NCBI GenBank assembly: GCA_038251625.1
Contig: JBBSBE010000107.1
Location: forward strand, 1 to 13,224
Source: JBBQXK01 sp038251625
GTDB lineage: Bacteria > Pseudomonadota > Alphaproteobacteria > Rhodobacterales > Rhodobacteraceae
DNA: 13,224 nucleotides
Reading direction: 5' to 3'
Under the pieces are notes generated by a model. The model searched no databases, was not told where the DNA came from, and was given only the letters and a program-made list of their open reading frames with translations. The position numbers were made by a program, and so were the translations under genes. Below, in pieces: positions 1 through 6,732 of this stretch (within the stretch, counting starts at the first letter, position 1; every line of letters begins with the position of its first letter).

Positions 1-2
1 CC

Positions 3-827
3 TCACGAACAGCCGAACGCCGTCACGGCCGCCGCCGCGTCAAGCGCCGCCTGTGTGCCCGGAAACCGGTTGCCCACCTCCTGCAGCGTCACGCAGGCCT
101 CCGGCCCCTGCCCCAACTGCCCCAGCGCCTGACCCAGCTTGAACAGCGCATCGGGCGCCCGCGCGCCATCCGGCTGGCCAGAGAATGCATCCAGATAGGC
201 CCGCGCGGCATTGGCCGTCTCGCCCAGTTGGGCAAAGGCCTCGCCGCGCTGGAAATGCGCTTCCTGCGTCAGGGGGCCGCCTTGGTAGGTCTCGGTAAAG
301 GTCTTAAAGAGCGCCGCGGCGGCGCGAAAGTCACCCTGACCGAGCACCCCCTTGGCCCGGTCAAAGTCAGCCTGTTCGCTGGCGGCCAGTTCCGGCCCGC
401 CCGTGGCGGGCGGCGGAACGGCGGCAACAGGCGGAATACCGGCCTCGCCACCAAGCGGGGGCGTCGGCGGGATTGCCCCCAGATCGCCGCCGCCAAGTTC
501 CTGCAGGCGGAATTCGATGTCGCCGATCCGGTTCGTGCCGTCGGTCACCACCCGGTTGAGGCGAAACTCCAGCGCCTCTGTCTTCGAGGTCAACGCGATC
601 AGCGCGGCCTCGATCGTATCGAGCCGCGCCAGCGCGGGCCCCGTGGCGCCCGACCCCTGCGCGGCACCTGTGGGAACCAACTCGGCTTTCAGCCCGTCGA
701 TCTCGCCGCGCAGGGCGGCAAGCTCGGCCCGGATATCCGCCAGCGTCTGTGCGCGGTCCTGTGCGGCAACTGCCAACGGCAGGACCGCAAGGATCAGCCC
801 CAGAAGCGCGCCCAGAACCCGTGCCAT
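3..827 (-). CDS. cpoB: Cell division coordinator CpoB (YbgF), periplasmic TPR protein
   Basis: Last gene of the tol-pal cluster, 274 residues and complete. Residues 1-22 are a Sec signal peptide, probably cut near AVAAQ. Residues 25-50 and about 65-110 look like the N-terminal coiled-coil (trimerisation) part. A Pro/Gly linker covers about 115-145, and the C-terminal 125 residues carry the tetratricopeptide repeats typical of YbgF (paired A-x-x-x-F/Y helices, e.g. around 155-180, 190-215 and 228-250). In characterised relatives CpoB acts in the periplasm with TolA and links outer-membrane constriction to peptidoglycan synthesis; that role is carried over from the family. Two cysteines (C245, C273) flank the final repeat and could form a disulfide. 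The ATG follows the pal stop after a single base (TGA-G-ATG), so translation is probably coupled to pal. Confidence 0.93.
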   Translation of the reverse strand: MARVLGALLGLILAVLPLAVAAQDRAQTLADIRAELAALRGEIDGLKAELVPTGAAQGSGATGPALARLDTIEAALIALTSKTEALEFRLNRVVTDGTNRIGDIEFRLQELGGGDLGAIPPTPPLGGEAGIPPVAAVPPPATGGPELAASEQADFDRAKGVLGQGDFRAAAALFKTFTETYQGGPLTQEAHFQRGEAFAQLGETANAARAYLDAFSGQPDGARAPDALFKLGQALGQLGQGPEACVTLQEVGNRFPGTQAALDAAAAVTAFGCS

Positions 828-828
828 C

Positions 829-1356
829 TCAGGCCCCCGCGCCCGCCGACAGCACCGTCACGGCGCGGCGGTTCTTGGCGTAGCAGGCCTCGACCGAGCA
901 TACCTCGACCGGGCGTTCCTTGCCGTAGCTGACGGTGCGCAGACGGCTGGCCGCCACGCCCTGGCTGATCAGGTAGTTCTGCACCGCACTTGCCCGCCGG
1001 GCGCCAAGGGCGAGGTTGTATTCCCGCGTGCCCTGCTCATCGGCGTGGCCCTCCACGATGATCGCATAGCTGCGGCCCTGGTTGTTCAGCCACTGCGCCT
1101 GCGCCGAAAGCGTGCCTTGCGCCTCGCCTGTCAGGGTGGACTGATCGACAAGGAAGAACACCCGGTCACCCAGCGTCTGCGCGAAATAGGCGGGCGAGTT
1201 GGGATCGGATGCGCTGCCAAGGCCCTGGCTGTCGATCCCGCCAGCGCCGGCGCCACCCGCACCCCCGGCGCCTCCGGCACCGAAGCGGTCGGGATTGTTG
1301 CAGCCGGCAAGGCCGAGCGCCGCGACGAGGAAGAGGTACTTGGTCATTTTGGGCAT
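829..1356 (-). CDS. pal: Peptidoglycan-associated lipoprotein Pal
   Basis: Outer-membrane lipoprotein that binds peptidoglycan and TolB. From the chosen start it has 175 residues. Residues 1-18 form a lipoprotein signal with the lipobox LAGC, giving lipidated Cys19. Asn20 follows, so there is no Lol-avoidance Asp at +2, which fits outer-membrane sorting. A Gly/Ala-rich linker covers 26-40, and an OmpA-like domain covers about 60-170. The peptidoglycan-binding motif EGHADEQGT...N..LGARRA is at 102-122; by family analogy Asp106 and an Arg at 120-121 contact meso-DAP. An in-frame ATG at 1410 would add 18 residues before the signal peptide. The ATG at 1356 is preferred because AGGA lies 10 bases upstream and the signal peptide then begins properly. 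ATG 1347 is possible but lacks a ribosome site. It lies 66 bases after tolB and one base before cpoB. Confidence 0.95.
   Translation of the reverse strand: MPKMTKYLFLVAALGLAGCNNPDRFGAGGAGGAGGAGAGGIDSQGLGSASDPNSPAYFAQTLGDRVFFLVDQSTLTGEAQGTLSAQAQWLNNQGRSYAIIVEGHADEQGTREYNLALGARRASAVQNYLISQGVAASRLRTVSYGKERPVEVCSVEACYAKNRRAVTVLSAGAGA
1237..1281 (-). repeat. Gly/Ala codon repeat encoding the Pal linker
   Basis: Residues 26-40 of Pal are Gly and Ala only, built from near-identical GGN/GCN codons (GAGGAGG-type units). The stretch lies between the lipidated cysteine and the OmpA-like domain and would be a flexible tether. Such low-complexity DNA can change length by slippage; only one copy is available here, so variability is inferred. 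Confidence 0.7.
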
Positions 1357-1422
1357 TGAACGCGTGTCCTTTGTATTATGCTCGATTGCGGCCAGCATAG
1401 CATCCTGCAAGCCGTCTGTGAA

Positions 1423-2754
1423 TCATGGCAGAAGCGGTGACCACGCGGGGTCCGAGGCCGGGCCACCGGCGGGGATCTGGCGCAGGTTGCGCCCCGAGAT
1501 ATCGACCGAGAAAAGGGCTGCCTGCCCGCCCTCGCCCGCCGTTTCGCGGGTGAACATCAGAACGCGGCCGTTCGGCGCCCAGGTCGGACCCTCGTCAAGG
1601 AACGATGCGGTCAGAAGCCGCTCTTCCGACCCGTCCGTGCGCATCACGCCGATGTGGAAGCGGCCCTGGTTCTGTTTGGTGAACGCAATCAGATCCCCCC
1701 GCGGCGACCAGACCGGCGTGCCATAGCGGCCCTGGCCAAAGCTGATCCGCTGCGGCTCACCCCCGCCTGCGGGCATGACGTAAAGCTGCTGGGTGCCCGA
1801 CCGATCGCTTTCGAACACGATCTTGCTGCCATCGGGGCTGTAGGATGGCCCCGTCTCGATGGACGGCGCGTTGGTCAGCTGGGTGCGGGCGCCGGTCTGG
1901 GTATCCAGCGTGTAGATATCCGAATTGCCGCCCTGTTCGAGGCTGAAGACCACCATGCGCCCATCCGGCGCGAACCGCGGGGCAAAGGTCATCGTGCCCG
2001 GTTGTTCGTCCAGCGCGCGCGCCTGCACGTTCGAGACGTTCATCACATAGATGCGCGGAAAGCCGGTGGCGTAAGAGGTATAAAGGATGCGATCACCATT
2101 CGGCGAAAACCGTGGCGCGATCACGATCGAGGAACTGTCGGTCAGAAACTGCACGTTCGCGCCGTCATAATCCATCACCGCCAGCCGCTTCAGCCGCTGG
2201 TTCTTCGGCCCGCTTTCCGAAACGAACACCACCCGGCTGTCAAAGTACCCGCCCTCGCCGGTGATCCGCCCGTATACCGCGTCGGCCACCTTGTGCGCCA
2301 TCCGCCGCCAGCTTGCCGGAGAGCCTGCAAACTGCAGCCCCTCGCCCAGCTGCTGGCCGGAAAAGACGTCATAAAGGCGGAACTTCACCACGATCCGGTC
2401 ACCGCTCGCGCTCACCGATCCGGTGACAAGGGCCTGCGCGTTGATCGCCTTCCAGTCGGCATAGGCGACCGGCGCATCAAAACTCGTGACGCGCGAGATA
2501 TGGGCCGAAGCGGGGATCTCGCGGAAAAGCCCGGTTCCGGCAAGGTCGGAGGCCACAACCGCCGTAATATCCTCGGCGTACTTCCCGGCCGCCCCGGTTT
2601 CGGCGATGAAGACGGGGGCGGCAAAGGGCAAGGGCTCGATCACCCCCTCCACGATGTCGATCCGCAGAGGGCCGGACTGCGCCAGCGCGCCGGTCGCAGG
2701 TCCAAGGCCCAGAACCAGTGCCAGAAGGATTGCGAGAGGTTTCATCGGGGTCAT
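1423..2754 (-). CDS. tolB: Tol-Pal system protein TolB, periplasmic beta-propeller
   Basis: Periplasmic partner that binds Pal and, through its N-terminus, TolA. 443 residues from the chosen start, matching the family size of about 430-450. Residues 1-25 are a signal peptide ending ALAQ. Residues about 30-165 are the alpha/beta N-terminal domain (GPLRIDIVEG, then ALVTGSV). From about 170 come the WD40-like propeller blades, visible as repeated APRFSPNGDRILYTS, APRFAPDGRMVVFS, GPSYSPDGSKIVFES, TPVWSPRGDLIAFT and GPTWAPNGRVLMFT strands. The reading frame is open far upstream (to 3297), but that part is antisense-type sequence over tolA. ATG 2754 is chosen because GGAGA stands six bases before it and the signal peptide starts there. 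A 91-base gap separates it from tolA. Confidence 0.95.
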   Translation of the reverse strand: MTPMKPLAILLALVLGLGPATGALAQSGPLRIDIVEGVIEPLPFAAPVFIAETGAAGKYAEDITAVVASDLAGTGLFREIPASAHISRVTSFDAPVAYADWKAINAQALVTGSVSASGDRIVVKFRLYDVFSGQQLGEGLQFAGSPASWRRMAHKVADAVYGRITGEGGYFDSRVVFVSESGPKNQRLKRLAVMDYDGANVQFLTDSSSIVIAPRFSPNGDRILYTSYATGFPRIYVMNVSNVQARALDEQPGTMTFAPRFAPDGRMVVFSLEQGGNSDIYTLDTQTGARTQLTNAPSIETGPSYSPDGSKIVFESDRSGTQQLYVMPAGGGEPQRISFGQGRYGTPVWSPRGDLIAFTKQNQGRFHIGVMRTDGSEERLLTASFLDEGPTWAPNGRVLMFTRETAGEGGQAALFSVDISGRNLRQIPAGGPASDPAWSPLLP

Positions 2755-2845
2755 GGCAGTCTCCATCGCTGGGGGCGGATGATGGCGCGACGCGGGCCCG
2801 AGGGCCAGCCTGCCGCACCTGAGTGGCGGTATCGTGATGGCGCGA

Positions 2846-4009
2846 TCATCTGAGGCGCATCCCGTCGGGGCGGAAGACCATCTCGATCTCGCGCCATTGT
2901 TCATATTTCTCGACCGGCAGGGGATAGCCTGTGCCCGCGCAGCGCAGGATCGCGCGGCGTGCCGCCTCGAACGCCTGCCGCGCGGCAGCTTCCGAGCCGC
3001 CCGCATAGTCCAAAAGCCGGATGGAACCTGCCTGCGGAAGCCCCGCCTGATCCATGCTGACGGCAATCGTGACGGTGGTCGAAAGCGCCTCGGTCGACAA
3101 CGAACCGACATTCCAGCAGCCCTGCACCGCCACGCGAAGGGCGTCCTTCTCGGCGCCGGTGATCGGCGGGCCGGGGTTCGCGGCGGTGGAGGCGGGGGCG
3201 TTCGCCGCATCCGCCGCAGCCTGCGCCGCAGCTTCCGCCACGGCAGAGGCAACCGCATCGGCAATGCTGTCGGTTGCCGCCGGAGGCGTGGCAGCAACAG
3301 CGGGCGTTTCGGGCGCCGGGGCAGCGGCAGGCGCGCGCGCAGGGCGCGGGCGGGGGCGGCTCGATGACGTCGGTGCCAACGTGGCGTCCTGCTTGTTCGC
3401 CTCGGTCAGAAGTTCGGTGCCTGCCTCCTCGGGCGCGGCAGGGGGCTTTTCCTCGACGACCTGGGGCGCAGGCGTCGGTTCCGGGGCCACTTCGGGCACG
3501 GCTTCGGGGGCCGTCACGGCCTCGGGCGGCGGCGCCTCTACCGGTTGCGGCGCCACGCGGTCCGCGGGTTTGGGGCGCGGACGCGGGCTTGCCGTCGGCG
3601 CAAGAACGGGGGGCGCCTCGGACAGTACGGGCGACGGTGGGGTGGGGTCAGGCAGCGCCTCGACGGCTGGCAGCGGGTCGGGTGCCTGCTCGGGCGCAGG
3701 GGCGGGCGGCTCGGGTGCGGGCTGCGGTGCGGGCGGCTCGGGCGTTGGCGCAGGCGCCTCGGGCGCGGGCGCAGGCGGCTCAGGCGGTTGAGGTGCCGGC
3801 GGTTCGGGCGCCGGGGCAGGTGCCGGCGCAGGCGCAGGTGTCGGCGCGGTAGCCGCCGCCTGGATCGCGGCGAATTCTTCCCCCGTCAGCAGCGAAACCT
3901 CGGTCACCGCCACTTCGGGCGCATCCTTGGGCGTGAAAATGCCGCCCAGAAGCACCCAAACGATCGCGCTCGCATGCCCGATGCCCGAGATGACCTGCCC
4001 GGTGTTCAT
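2846..4009 (-). CDS. tolA: Tol-Pal energy-transducing protein TolA
   Basis: Inner-membrane protein that spans the periplasm and passes proton-motive force from TolQR to TolB/Pal. 387 residues. A single N-terminal membrane helix covers about 8-24 and contains the GHASAIVW stretch; His12 lies where the family's S-H-x(3) TolQR-contact motif is expected. Domain II (about 52-285) is extremely rich in Pro, Ala and Glu, with PxPxPAPE-type repeats and then an Ala-rich stretch at 250-275. The C-terminal domain (about 285-387) is a TonB/TolA-C-like globular unit with two cysteines, C298 and C357, that may pair. Start: ATG 4009 lies seven bases after the tolR stop. GTG 4024 would add five residues and overlap tolR; no strong ribosome site separates the two. 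The odd feature is the proline-rich linker in place of the long Lys/Ala helix of the E. coli protein. Confidence 0.93.
   Translation of the reverse strand: MNTGQVISGIGHASAIVWVLLGGIFTPKDAPEVAVTEVSLLTGEEFAAIQAAATAPTPAPAPAPAPAPEPPAPQPPEPPAPAPEAPAPTPEPPAPQPAPEPPAPAPEQAPDPLPAVEALPDPTPPSPVLSEAPPVLAPTASPRPRPKPADRVAPQPVEAPPPEAVTAPEAVPEVAPEPTPAPQVVEEKPPAAPEEAGTELLTEANKQDATLAPTSSSRPRPRPARAPAAAPAPETPAVAATPPAATDSIADAVASAVAEAAAQAAADAANAPASTAANPGPPITGAEKDALRVAVQGCWNVGSLSTEALSTTVTIAVSMDQAGLPQAGSIRLLDYAGGSEAAARQAFEAARRAILRCAGTGYPLPVEKYEQWREIEMVFRPDGMRLR
3665..3844 (-). repeat. Degenerate Pro-Ala-Glu codon repeat in tolA
   Basis: Codes for TolA residues 56-115. On the plus strand it shows many copies of short GGCGCAGG / GGCGGCTCGGG units, giving PAPAP, EPPAP and PEPPAPQP in the protein. 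It is strongly biased, low-complexity DNA and a likely place for length change between strains, while the encoded linker sets the reach of TolA across the periplasm. Confidence 0.7.
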
Positions 4010-4016
4010 GGCGCGC

Positions 4017-4487
4017 TCAGCCACCGCCGCCGAAGCGCGGCCCGTCGGTATCTGTTACCAGACCGATGTTGCGAAAGCCGCCCGCGTTCAGCGCGCCCAT
4101 CAGTTGCGCCACCCGCTGATAAGGGATCGCCCCGTCAGCGCGCAGGAACACCTTGTCCGACGTCCGCTCGGCGGCGATCGCCGAAAGTCGGGGGATCAGC
4201 TCGTCATCCGTCACTTCGGTGTTCTGGATCATCAGCCGCCCGTCCGATGTCATCGTGATGGTCAGCGGTTCTTCCTGCTCGGTCGGCAAGGCACTGGCAG
4301 CCGTGCGCGGCAGTTCCACCGGAACGCCCACGGTCAGCAAGGGCGCCGCCACCATGAAGATGATCAAAAGCACCAGCATCACGTCCACGAACGGCGTCAC
4401 GTTGATCTCGCTCATCGCGGCTGCGCGGCCGCGCCGCCGTCCGCGCCGCCGCCCGCCGCCCCCGCGCTTGACAACCCCTGCGCCCAT
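4017..4487 (-). CDS. tolR: Tol-Pal proton-channel subunit TolR (ExbD family)
   Basis: Works with TolQ as the inner-membrane motor that uses the proton gradient. 156 residues. The cytoplasmic N-terminus (1-24) is very Gly/Arg-rich. The ExbD-family segment EINVTPFVDVMLVLLIIFMVAAPLL (27-51) holds the single membrane helix with Asp35, the position of the family's essential proton-carrying aspartate. The periplasmic domain follows, with the conserved VELPRT, DGRLMIQN, LRADGAIPYQRV and IGLVTD segments. The tail ends in GGGG. Start ATG 4487 lies three bases after the tolQ stop; no strong ribosome site is visible, so coupling to tolQ is likely. ATG 4415 (SEINV) would remove the basic N-terminus and is less likely, because TolR proteins normally have a short basic leader. 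Next gene is tolA, seven bases downstream. Confidence 0.95.
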   Translation of the reverse strand: MGAGVVKRGGGGRRRGRRRGRAAAMSEINVTPFVDVMLVLLIIFMVAAPLLTVGVPVELPRTAASALPTEQEEPLTITMTSDGRLMIQNTEVTDDELIPRLSAIAAERTSDKVFLRADGAIPYQRVAQLMGALNAGGFRNIGLVTDTDGPRFGGGG

Positions 4488-4490
4488 CGC

Positions 4491-5189
4491 TCAGGCCGCG
4501 TCCAGCTGACGCGACAGGATGGTCGCGAATTCGTCGGAAAACGCCTCGTACCCGCCCACGATCCGGTCACTGTCGGAACTCAGCTTGTTGTAGAACACCA
4601 CCGCCGGAATGGCCGCCACAAGCCCGATGCCCGTGGCCAGCAGCGCCTCGGCAATACCCGGCGCCACCACGGCAAGGTTGGTGTTCTGGCTGATCGCGAT
4701 CTGCTCGAATGCGTGCTTGATGCCCCAGACGGTGCCGAAAAGCCCGATGAAGGGCGCGGTGGAACCGGTGGTGGCCAGAAAGCTGAGGCCCGCGTTCAGC
4801 CGCTCGCTTTCCCGCCCGATGGCCACATCCATCGCCCGGTCGATCCGCGCCTGCGCCCCCGCTATCAGGCCGCCATCCTGCCGGTGGCTGCGGCGCCATT
4901 CCAGCATGCCGGCGGCAAAAATCTTCTCGGACGCCCCGCGCGGCTCGGGGCCGGTCTTCTCAAAAAGCTCGTCCAGCGGTTCGCCCGACCAGAAGGCCCG
5001 GTCGAAAATGCCACCCTCGCGACGCGCAAGGCGATAGGCGATGTGCTTTTGGATGATGATGCCCCACGACCAGAAGGACATCGTCAGCAAGAGCAACATC
5101 ACCACCTTCACGGTCAGCGTGGCGCGGGCGAAAAGAGCCAGCAAGGAGAAATCAATCTCCTGCGCGGCGGCAAGGGCTTCGGTTTCCAT
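4491..5189 (-). CDS. tolQ: Tol-Pal motor subunit TolQ (MotA/TolQ/ExbB family)
   Basis: Inner-membrane subunit that surrounds the TolR helices in the proton-driven motor. 232 residues, normal for the family. Three membrane helices can be seen: about 14-46, 133-158 (LSFLATTGSTAPFIGLFGTVWGI, the family signature) and 174-200 (APGIAEALLATGIGLVAAIPAVVFYN). The large loop between the first two is cytoplasmic and carries charged helices (RRSHRQDGG, RIDRAM). Start ATG 5189 gives METEALAAA; the preceding CTGAGCACCG has only a weak ribosome site. It begins 127 bases after ybgC, the longest gap inside the cluster, and that gap contains a possible promoter, so tolQ may start a second transcript. Confidence 0.96.
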   Translation of the reverse strand: METEALAAAQEIDFSLLALFARATLTVKVVMLLLLTMSFWSWGIIIQKHIAYRLARREGGIFDRAFWSGEPLDELFEKTGPEPRGASEKIFAAGMLEWRRSHRQDGGLIAGAQARIDRAMDVAIGRESERLNAGLSFLATTGSTAPFIGLFGTVWGIKHAFEQIAISQNTNLAVVAPGIAEALLATGIGLVAAIPAVVFYNKLSSDSDRIVGGYEAFSDEFATILSRQLDAA

Positions 5190-5213
5190 CGGTGCTCAGT
5201 CTGCTCGAGTAAC

Positions 5214-5228
5214 GGCCGTTTTCCGGCC
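5214..5228 (-). other. Small hairpin in the leader before tolQ
   Basis: Inverted repeat GGCCG-N5-CGGCC, 25 bases upstream of the tolQ start. In tolQ-sense RNA the loop is GAAAA, and no U-run follows, so it is unlikely to be a terminator. It may be an mRNA-stabilising 5' hairpin between the candidate promoter and tolQ. The stem is only five base pairs, so chance is possible. Confidence 0.25.
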
Positions 5229-5242
5229 TTTGATTAGTCTTA

Positions 5243-5271
5243 GTGTTACCGGAATTGCAGGGGCCGCACAA
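5243..5271 (-). promoter_or_regulatory. Candidate sigma70-type promoter for tolQRAB-pal-cpoB
   Basis: On the minus strand TTGTGC (-35) and TAACAC (-10) are separated by 17 bases inside the 127-base ybgC-tolQ gap, which is less GC-rich than its surroundings. Match to TTGACA/TATAAT is moderate (about half of the positions). If real, transcription would begin roughly 45 bases before the tolQ ATG. Confidence 0.25.
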
Positions 5272-5316
5272 CAGAAGAGCGTGAAGCGCGGGTTTCCGCC
5301 CCGATGACGCAGGCGA

Positions 5317-5709
5317 TCAGGCGGAAAGCCGCGTGCGCAGTGTGGCGGGCAGGCGCGCGGGGGCGCCAGAGGCGGTCAGCGCGACCAGCGTTACCTCTGC
5401 CGTGAACAGCTTTTCCGCGCCGCGCCAGATGTCCTGCGCAAGGATGATGCGGGCGCCGCCCAGGCCGACCAGCGCTGTCTGCACCTCCAGCATGTCGTCG
5501 AACCGCGCGGGCGACAGGTAGTCTGCCACCACGCGGCGCACGGCAAAGACGATCCCTTCGTCCGCTTTCAGCCGCGTCTGATCAATCCCAAGCGCGCGTA
5601 CCCATTCTGTCCGCGCCCGCTCGATGAATTTCAGGTGATTGGCGTAATACACGATCCCGGCAAGATCGGTGTCCTCGTAATAGACGCGCAAGAGAAAGCG
5701 ATGGGCCAT
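5317..5709 (-). CDS. ybgC: Tol-Pal-associated acyl-CoA thioesterase YbgC (hot-dog fold)
   Basis: Cytoplasmic acyl-CoA thioesterase of the 4-hydroxybenzoyl-CoA thioesterase group, regularly found at the head of tol operons. 130 residues from ATG 5709. The catalytic loop RVYYEDTDLAGIVYYANHLKF is at 8-28. Asp15 corresponds to the catalytic Asp18 of E. coli YbgC. The position of E. coli His25 is Tyr22 here, a substitution I recall as common in alphaproteobacterial members. ERARTEW (30-36) and the C-terminal hot-dog strands follow. TTG 5760 would add 17 residues that do not look like the family; ATG 5709 starts right at the conserved MAHRF but has only GGCGGA placed very close to it, so the start is moderately certain. 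It is divergent from the small gene at 5874. Confidence 0.92.
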   Translation of the reverse strand: MAHRFLLRVYYEDTDLAGIVYYANHLKFIERARTEWVRALGIDQTRLKADEGIVFAVRRVVADYLSPARFDDMLEVQTALVGLGGARIILAQDIWRGAEKLFTAEVTLVALTASGAPARLPATLRTRLSA

Positions 5710-5873
5710 ATCCGCCGGTAGCGCAGAACCGGCCTCGCGTTCAAGACCAGTCGCCGCCAATTGCAGACAGGGCCTAACAATCGCGCGCGTGCAGGCATAC
5801 GGTGAACTGGCGCGGCGGGCTTGCCCTGCCGTCGGCGCCGCTGTCGCGGCTGCCCCCTACACAGGATCAGAAC

Positions 5874-6011
5874 ATGGCCAAGGGGATGAACAAGGGCAAT
5901 CGCGAAAAGAAAAAGCCCAAGAAGGACAAGGTGGCCCCGAAACCGGGGGCGTCGCTGATCCCGATGGCGATCCGCGAGGCGCAGGAAAAAGCCCCCGGCA
6001 AGAAATCGTAA
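5874..6011 (+). CDS. Small basic protein of unknown function (45 residues)
   Basis: I do not assign a function. The 45-residue product starts MAKGMNKGNREKKKPKKDK and ends in EAQEKAPGKKS. It is strongly basic and Lys-rich, has no membrane segment, and is probably disordered. Short MAKG...NRE.KKPKK proteins of this kind occur in many Rhodobacterales genomes as hypotheticals. The start at 5874 is well supported by AGGA seven bases upstream; the frame is open back to 5802 but without such a site. It is divergent from ybgC (164 bases) and convergent with the DUF2161 gene, whose terminator overlaps its last codons. The positive charge suggests binding to nucleic acid or ribosomes, which is inference only. 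Confidence 0.75.
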   Translation: MAKGMNKGNREKKKPKKDKVAPKPGASLIPMAIREAQEKAPGKKS

Positions 6012-6019
6012 CCGGGGGC
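5986..6019 (-). terminator. Rho-independent terminator of the DUF2161 transcript
   Basis: On the minus strand a perfect 8-base-pair stem, GCCCCCGG / CCGGGGGC, with a 13-base loop is followed directly by TTTTT. It begins 20 bases after the stop of the DUF2161 gene. It lies inside the last codons and stop of the convergent 45-residue gene, so the same DNA is coding on one strand and terminating on the other. On the plus strand the stem is not followed by T residues, so it should act one way only. Confidence 0.75.
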
Positions 6020-6039
6020 GCGCGGGGGGCCCCGGCCGG

Positions 6040-6732
6040 TCAGCCCTCCGCACCCGGCAAAAGCTCAGCCAGATGCCCGGCCCCCGCCGCCAGCGCCCCG
6101 CTGCCCTTCGGGGTGATCGCGTAAACCCCGCGCTGCACCCGCTCGAACCAGCCGTAGTGATCGGCGCGCATCAGCGTGGGCGCGCGCGCGATGCCCGTCC
6201 CGCGCGCCACCACGATTGACCGCGTGGCCCCGTGCCGCTGCAGGAACGCCGCACAGCGCAGCGCATCCTGCCGATAATGCGTCATCCGCTCCACCCCCGT
6301 GGTGCCGCCCGCGTTCGGATCGCCCACCCGCCGCTCGAACTCGCGCAGAAGCCGCCCCACCTTGGCTGCGTTTCGTCGCGGGGCATAGGGGCCGGGGTCA
6401 AGATGCGCCTCCACCGCTGGCTCGGCCCCCGTCCGCACCACCAGAAGGCCAAGTCCCAGCCTGCGGCACAAGGCCACCACCTCCCGGTACCGCACGCCCC
6501 AGCCACGCGCGGGCGACACCGGCACCGCAAGGTAGACGTGGTCAAACAGCGCCAGCCGCGTCACCCCCTGCAACACGAGCGCCAGCGAGAATGTCAGCTT
6601 CATCTCGATCACCAGCGGCGGCTCGTCGCCGCGCCGCGCCATCAGGTCACAATCGCCGATCTCGGCCTTCACCTCATAGCCCTGCGCCTGCAGATAGGCC
6701 TTGAGCGGCGCGTAAAGATCGCTTTCACGCAT
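6040..6732 (-). CDS. DUF2161 family putative PD-(D/E)XK phosphodiesterase
   Basis: 230 residues. The N-terminal half matches the DUF2161 pattern, annotated as a restriction-endonuclease-like fold. Visible candidate residues: GDCDLMARRG (26-35, Asp27/Asp29), VIEMKLTF (41-48, the E-x-K pair Glu43 and Lys45), and a Gln at 55 after the second helix. The C-terminal half (about 155-215) looks like a winged-helix DNA-binding unit ending in RGVYAITPKGSGAL. Substrate is unknown; nuclease activity is inferred from the fold. Start ATG 6732 overlaps the stop of the upstream 207-residue gene by eight bases (ATGCGTGA), so the two are translationally coupled and probably work together. The frame continues to 6804, but that part overlaps the upstream gene and is not needed. 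A terminator follows at 5986-6019. Confidence 0.82.
   Translation of the reverse strand: MRESDLYAPLKAYLQAQGYEVKAEIGDCDLMARRGDEPPLVIEMKLTFSLALVLQGVTRLALFDHVYLAVPVSPARGWGVRYREVVALCRRLGLGLLVVRTGAEPAVEAHLDPGPYAPRRNAAKVGRLLREFERRVGDPNAGGTTGVERMTHYRQDALRCAAFLQRHGATRSIVVARGTGIARAPTLMRADHYGWFERVQRGVYAITPKGSGALAAGAGHLAELLPGAEG

Noticed and set aside
1357..1422. Promoter in the tolB-pal gap
   Set aside because: TTGCAG and AT-rich hexamers exist but not at 16-18 base spacing, so I do not call it.
2780..2845. 11-base direct repeat TGATGGCGCGA (2780-2790 and 2835-2845) in the tolA-tolB gap
   Set aside because: Only two copies, in low-complexity GC-rich sequence with no promoter near; probably chance or a small duplication.
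2755..2845. Possible terminator or promoter between tolA and tolB
   Set aside because: The only stem (around GGCCC/GGGCC) has a two-base loop and no T-run, and no -35/-10 pair at proper spacing was found.
2767..3297. Upstream extension of the tolB frame
   Set aside because: It overlaps tolA, is composed almost only of Arg and Pro, and the signal peptide with a good ribosome site starts at 2754.
3927..5237. A 436-codon plus-strand open frame opposite tolR and tolQ
   Set aside because: Antisense shadow of two well-supported genes with no recognisable domain.
5710..5760. Longer YbgC starting at TTG 5760
   Set aside because: The extra 17 residues are unlike the family N-terminus; ATG 5709 begins at the conserved segment, although its ribosome site is not ideal.
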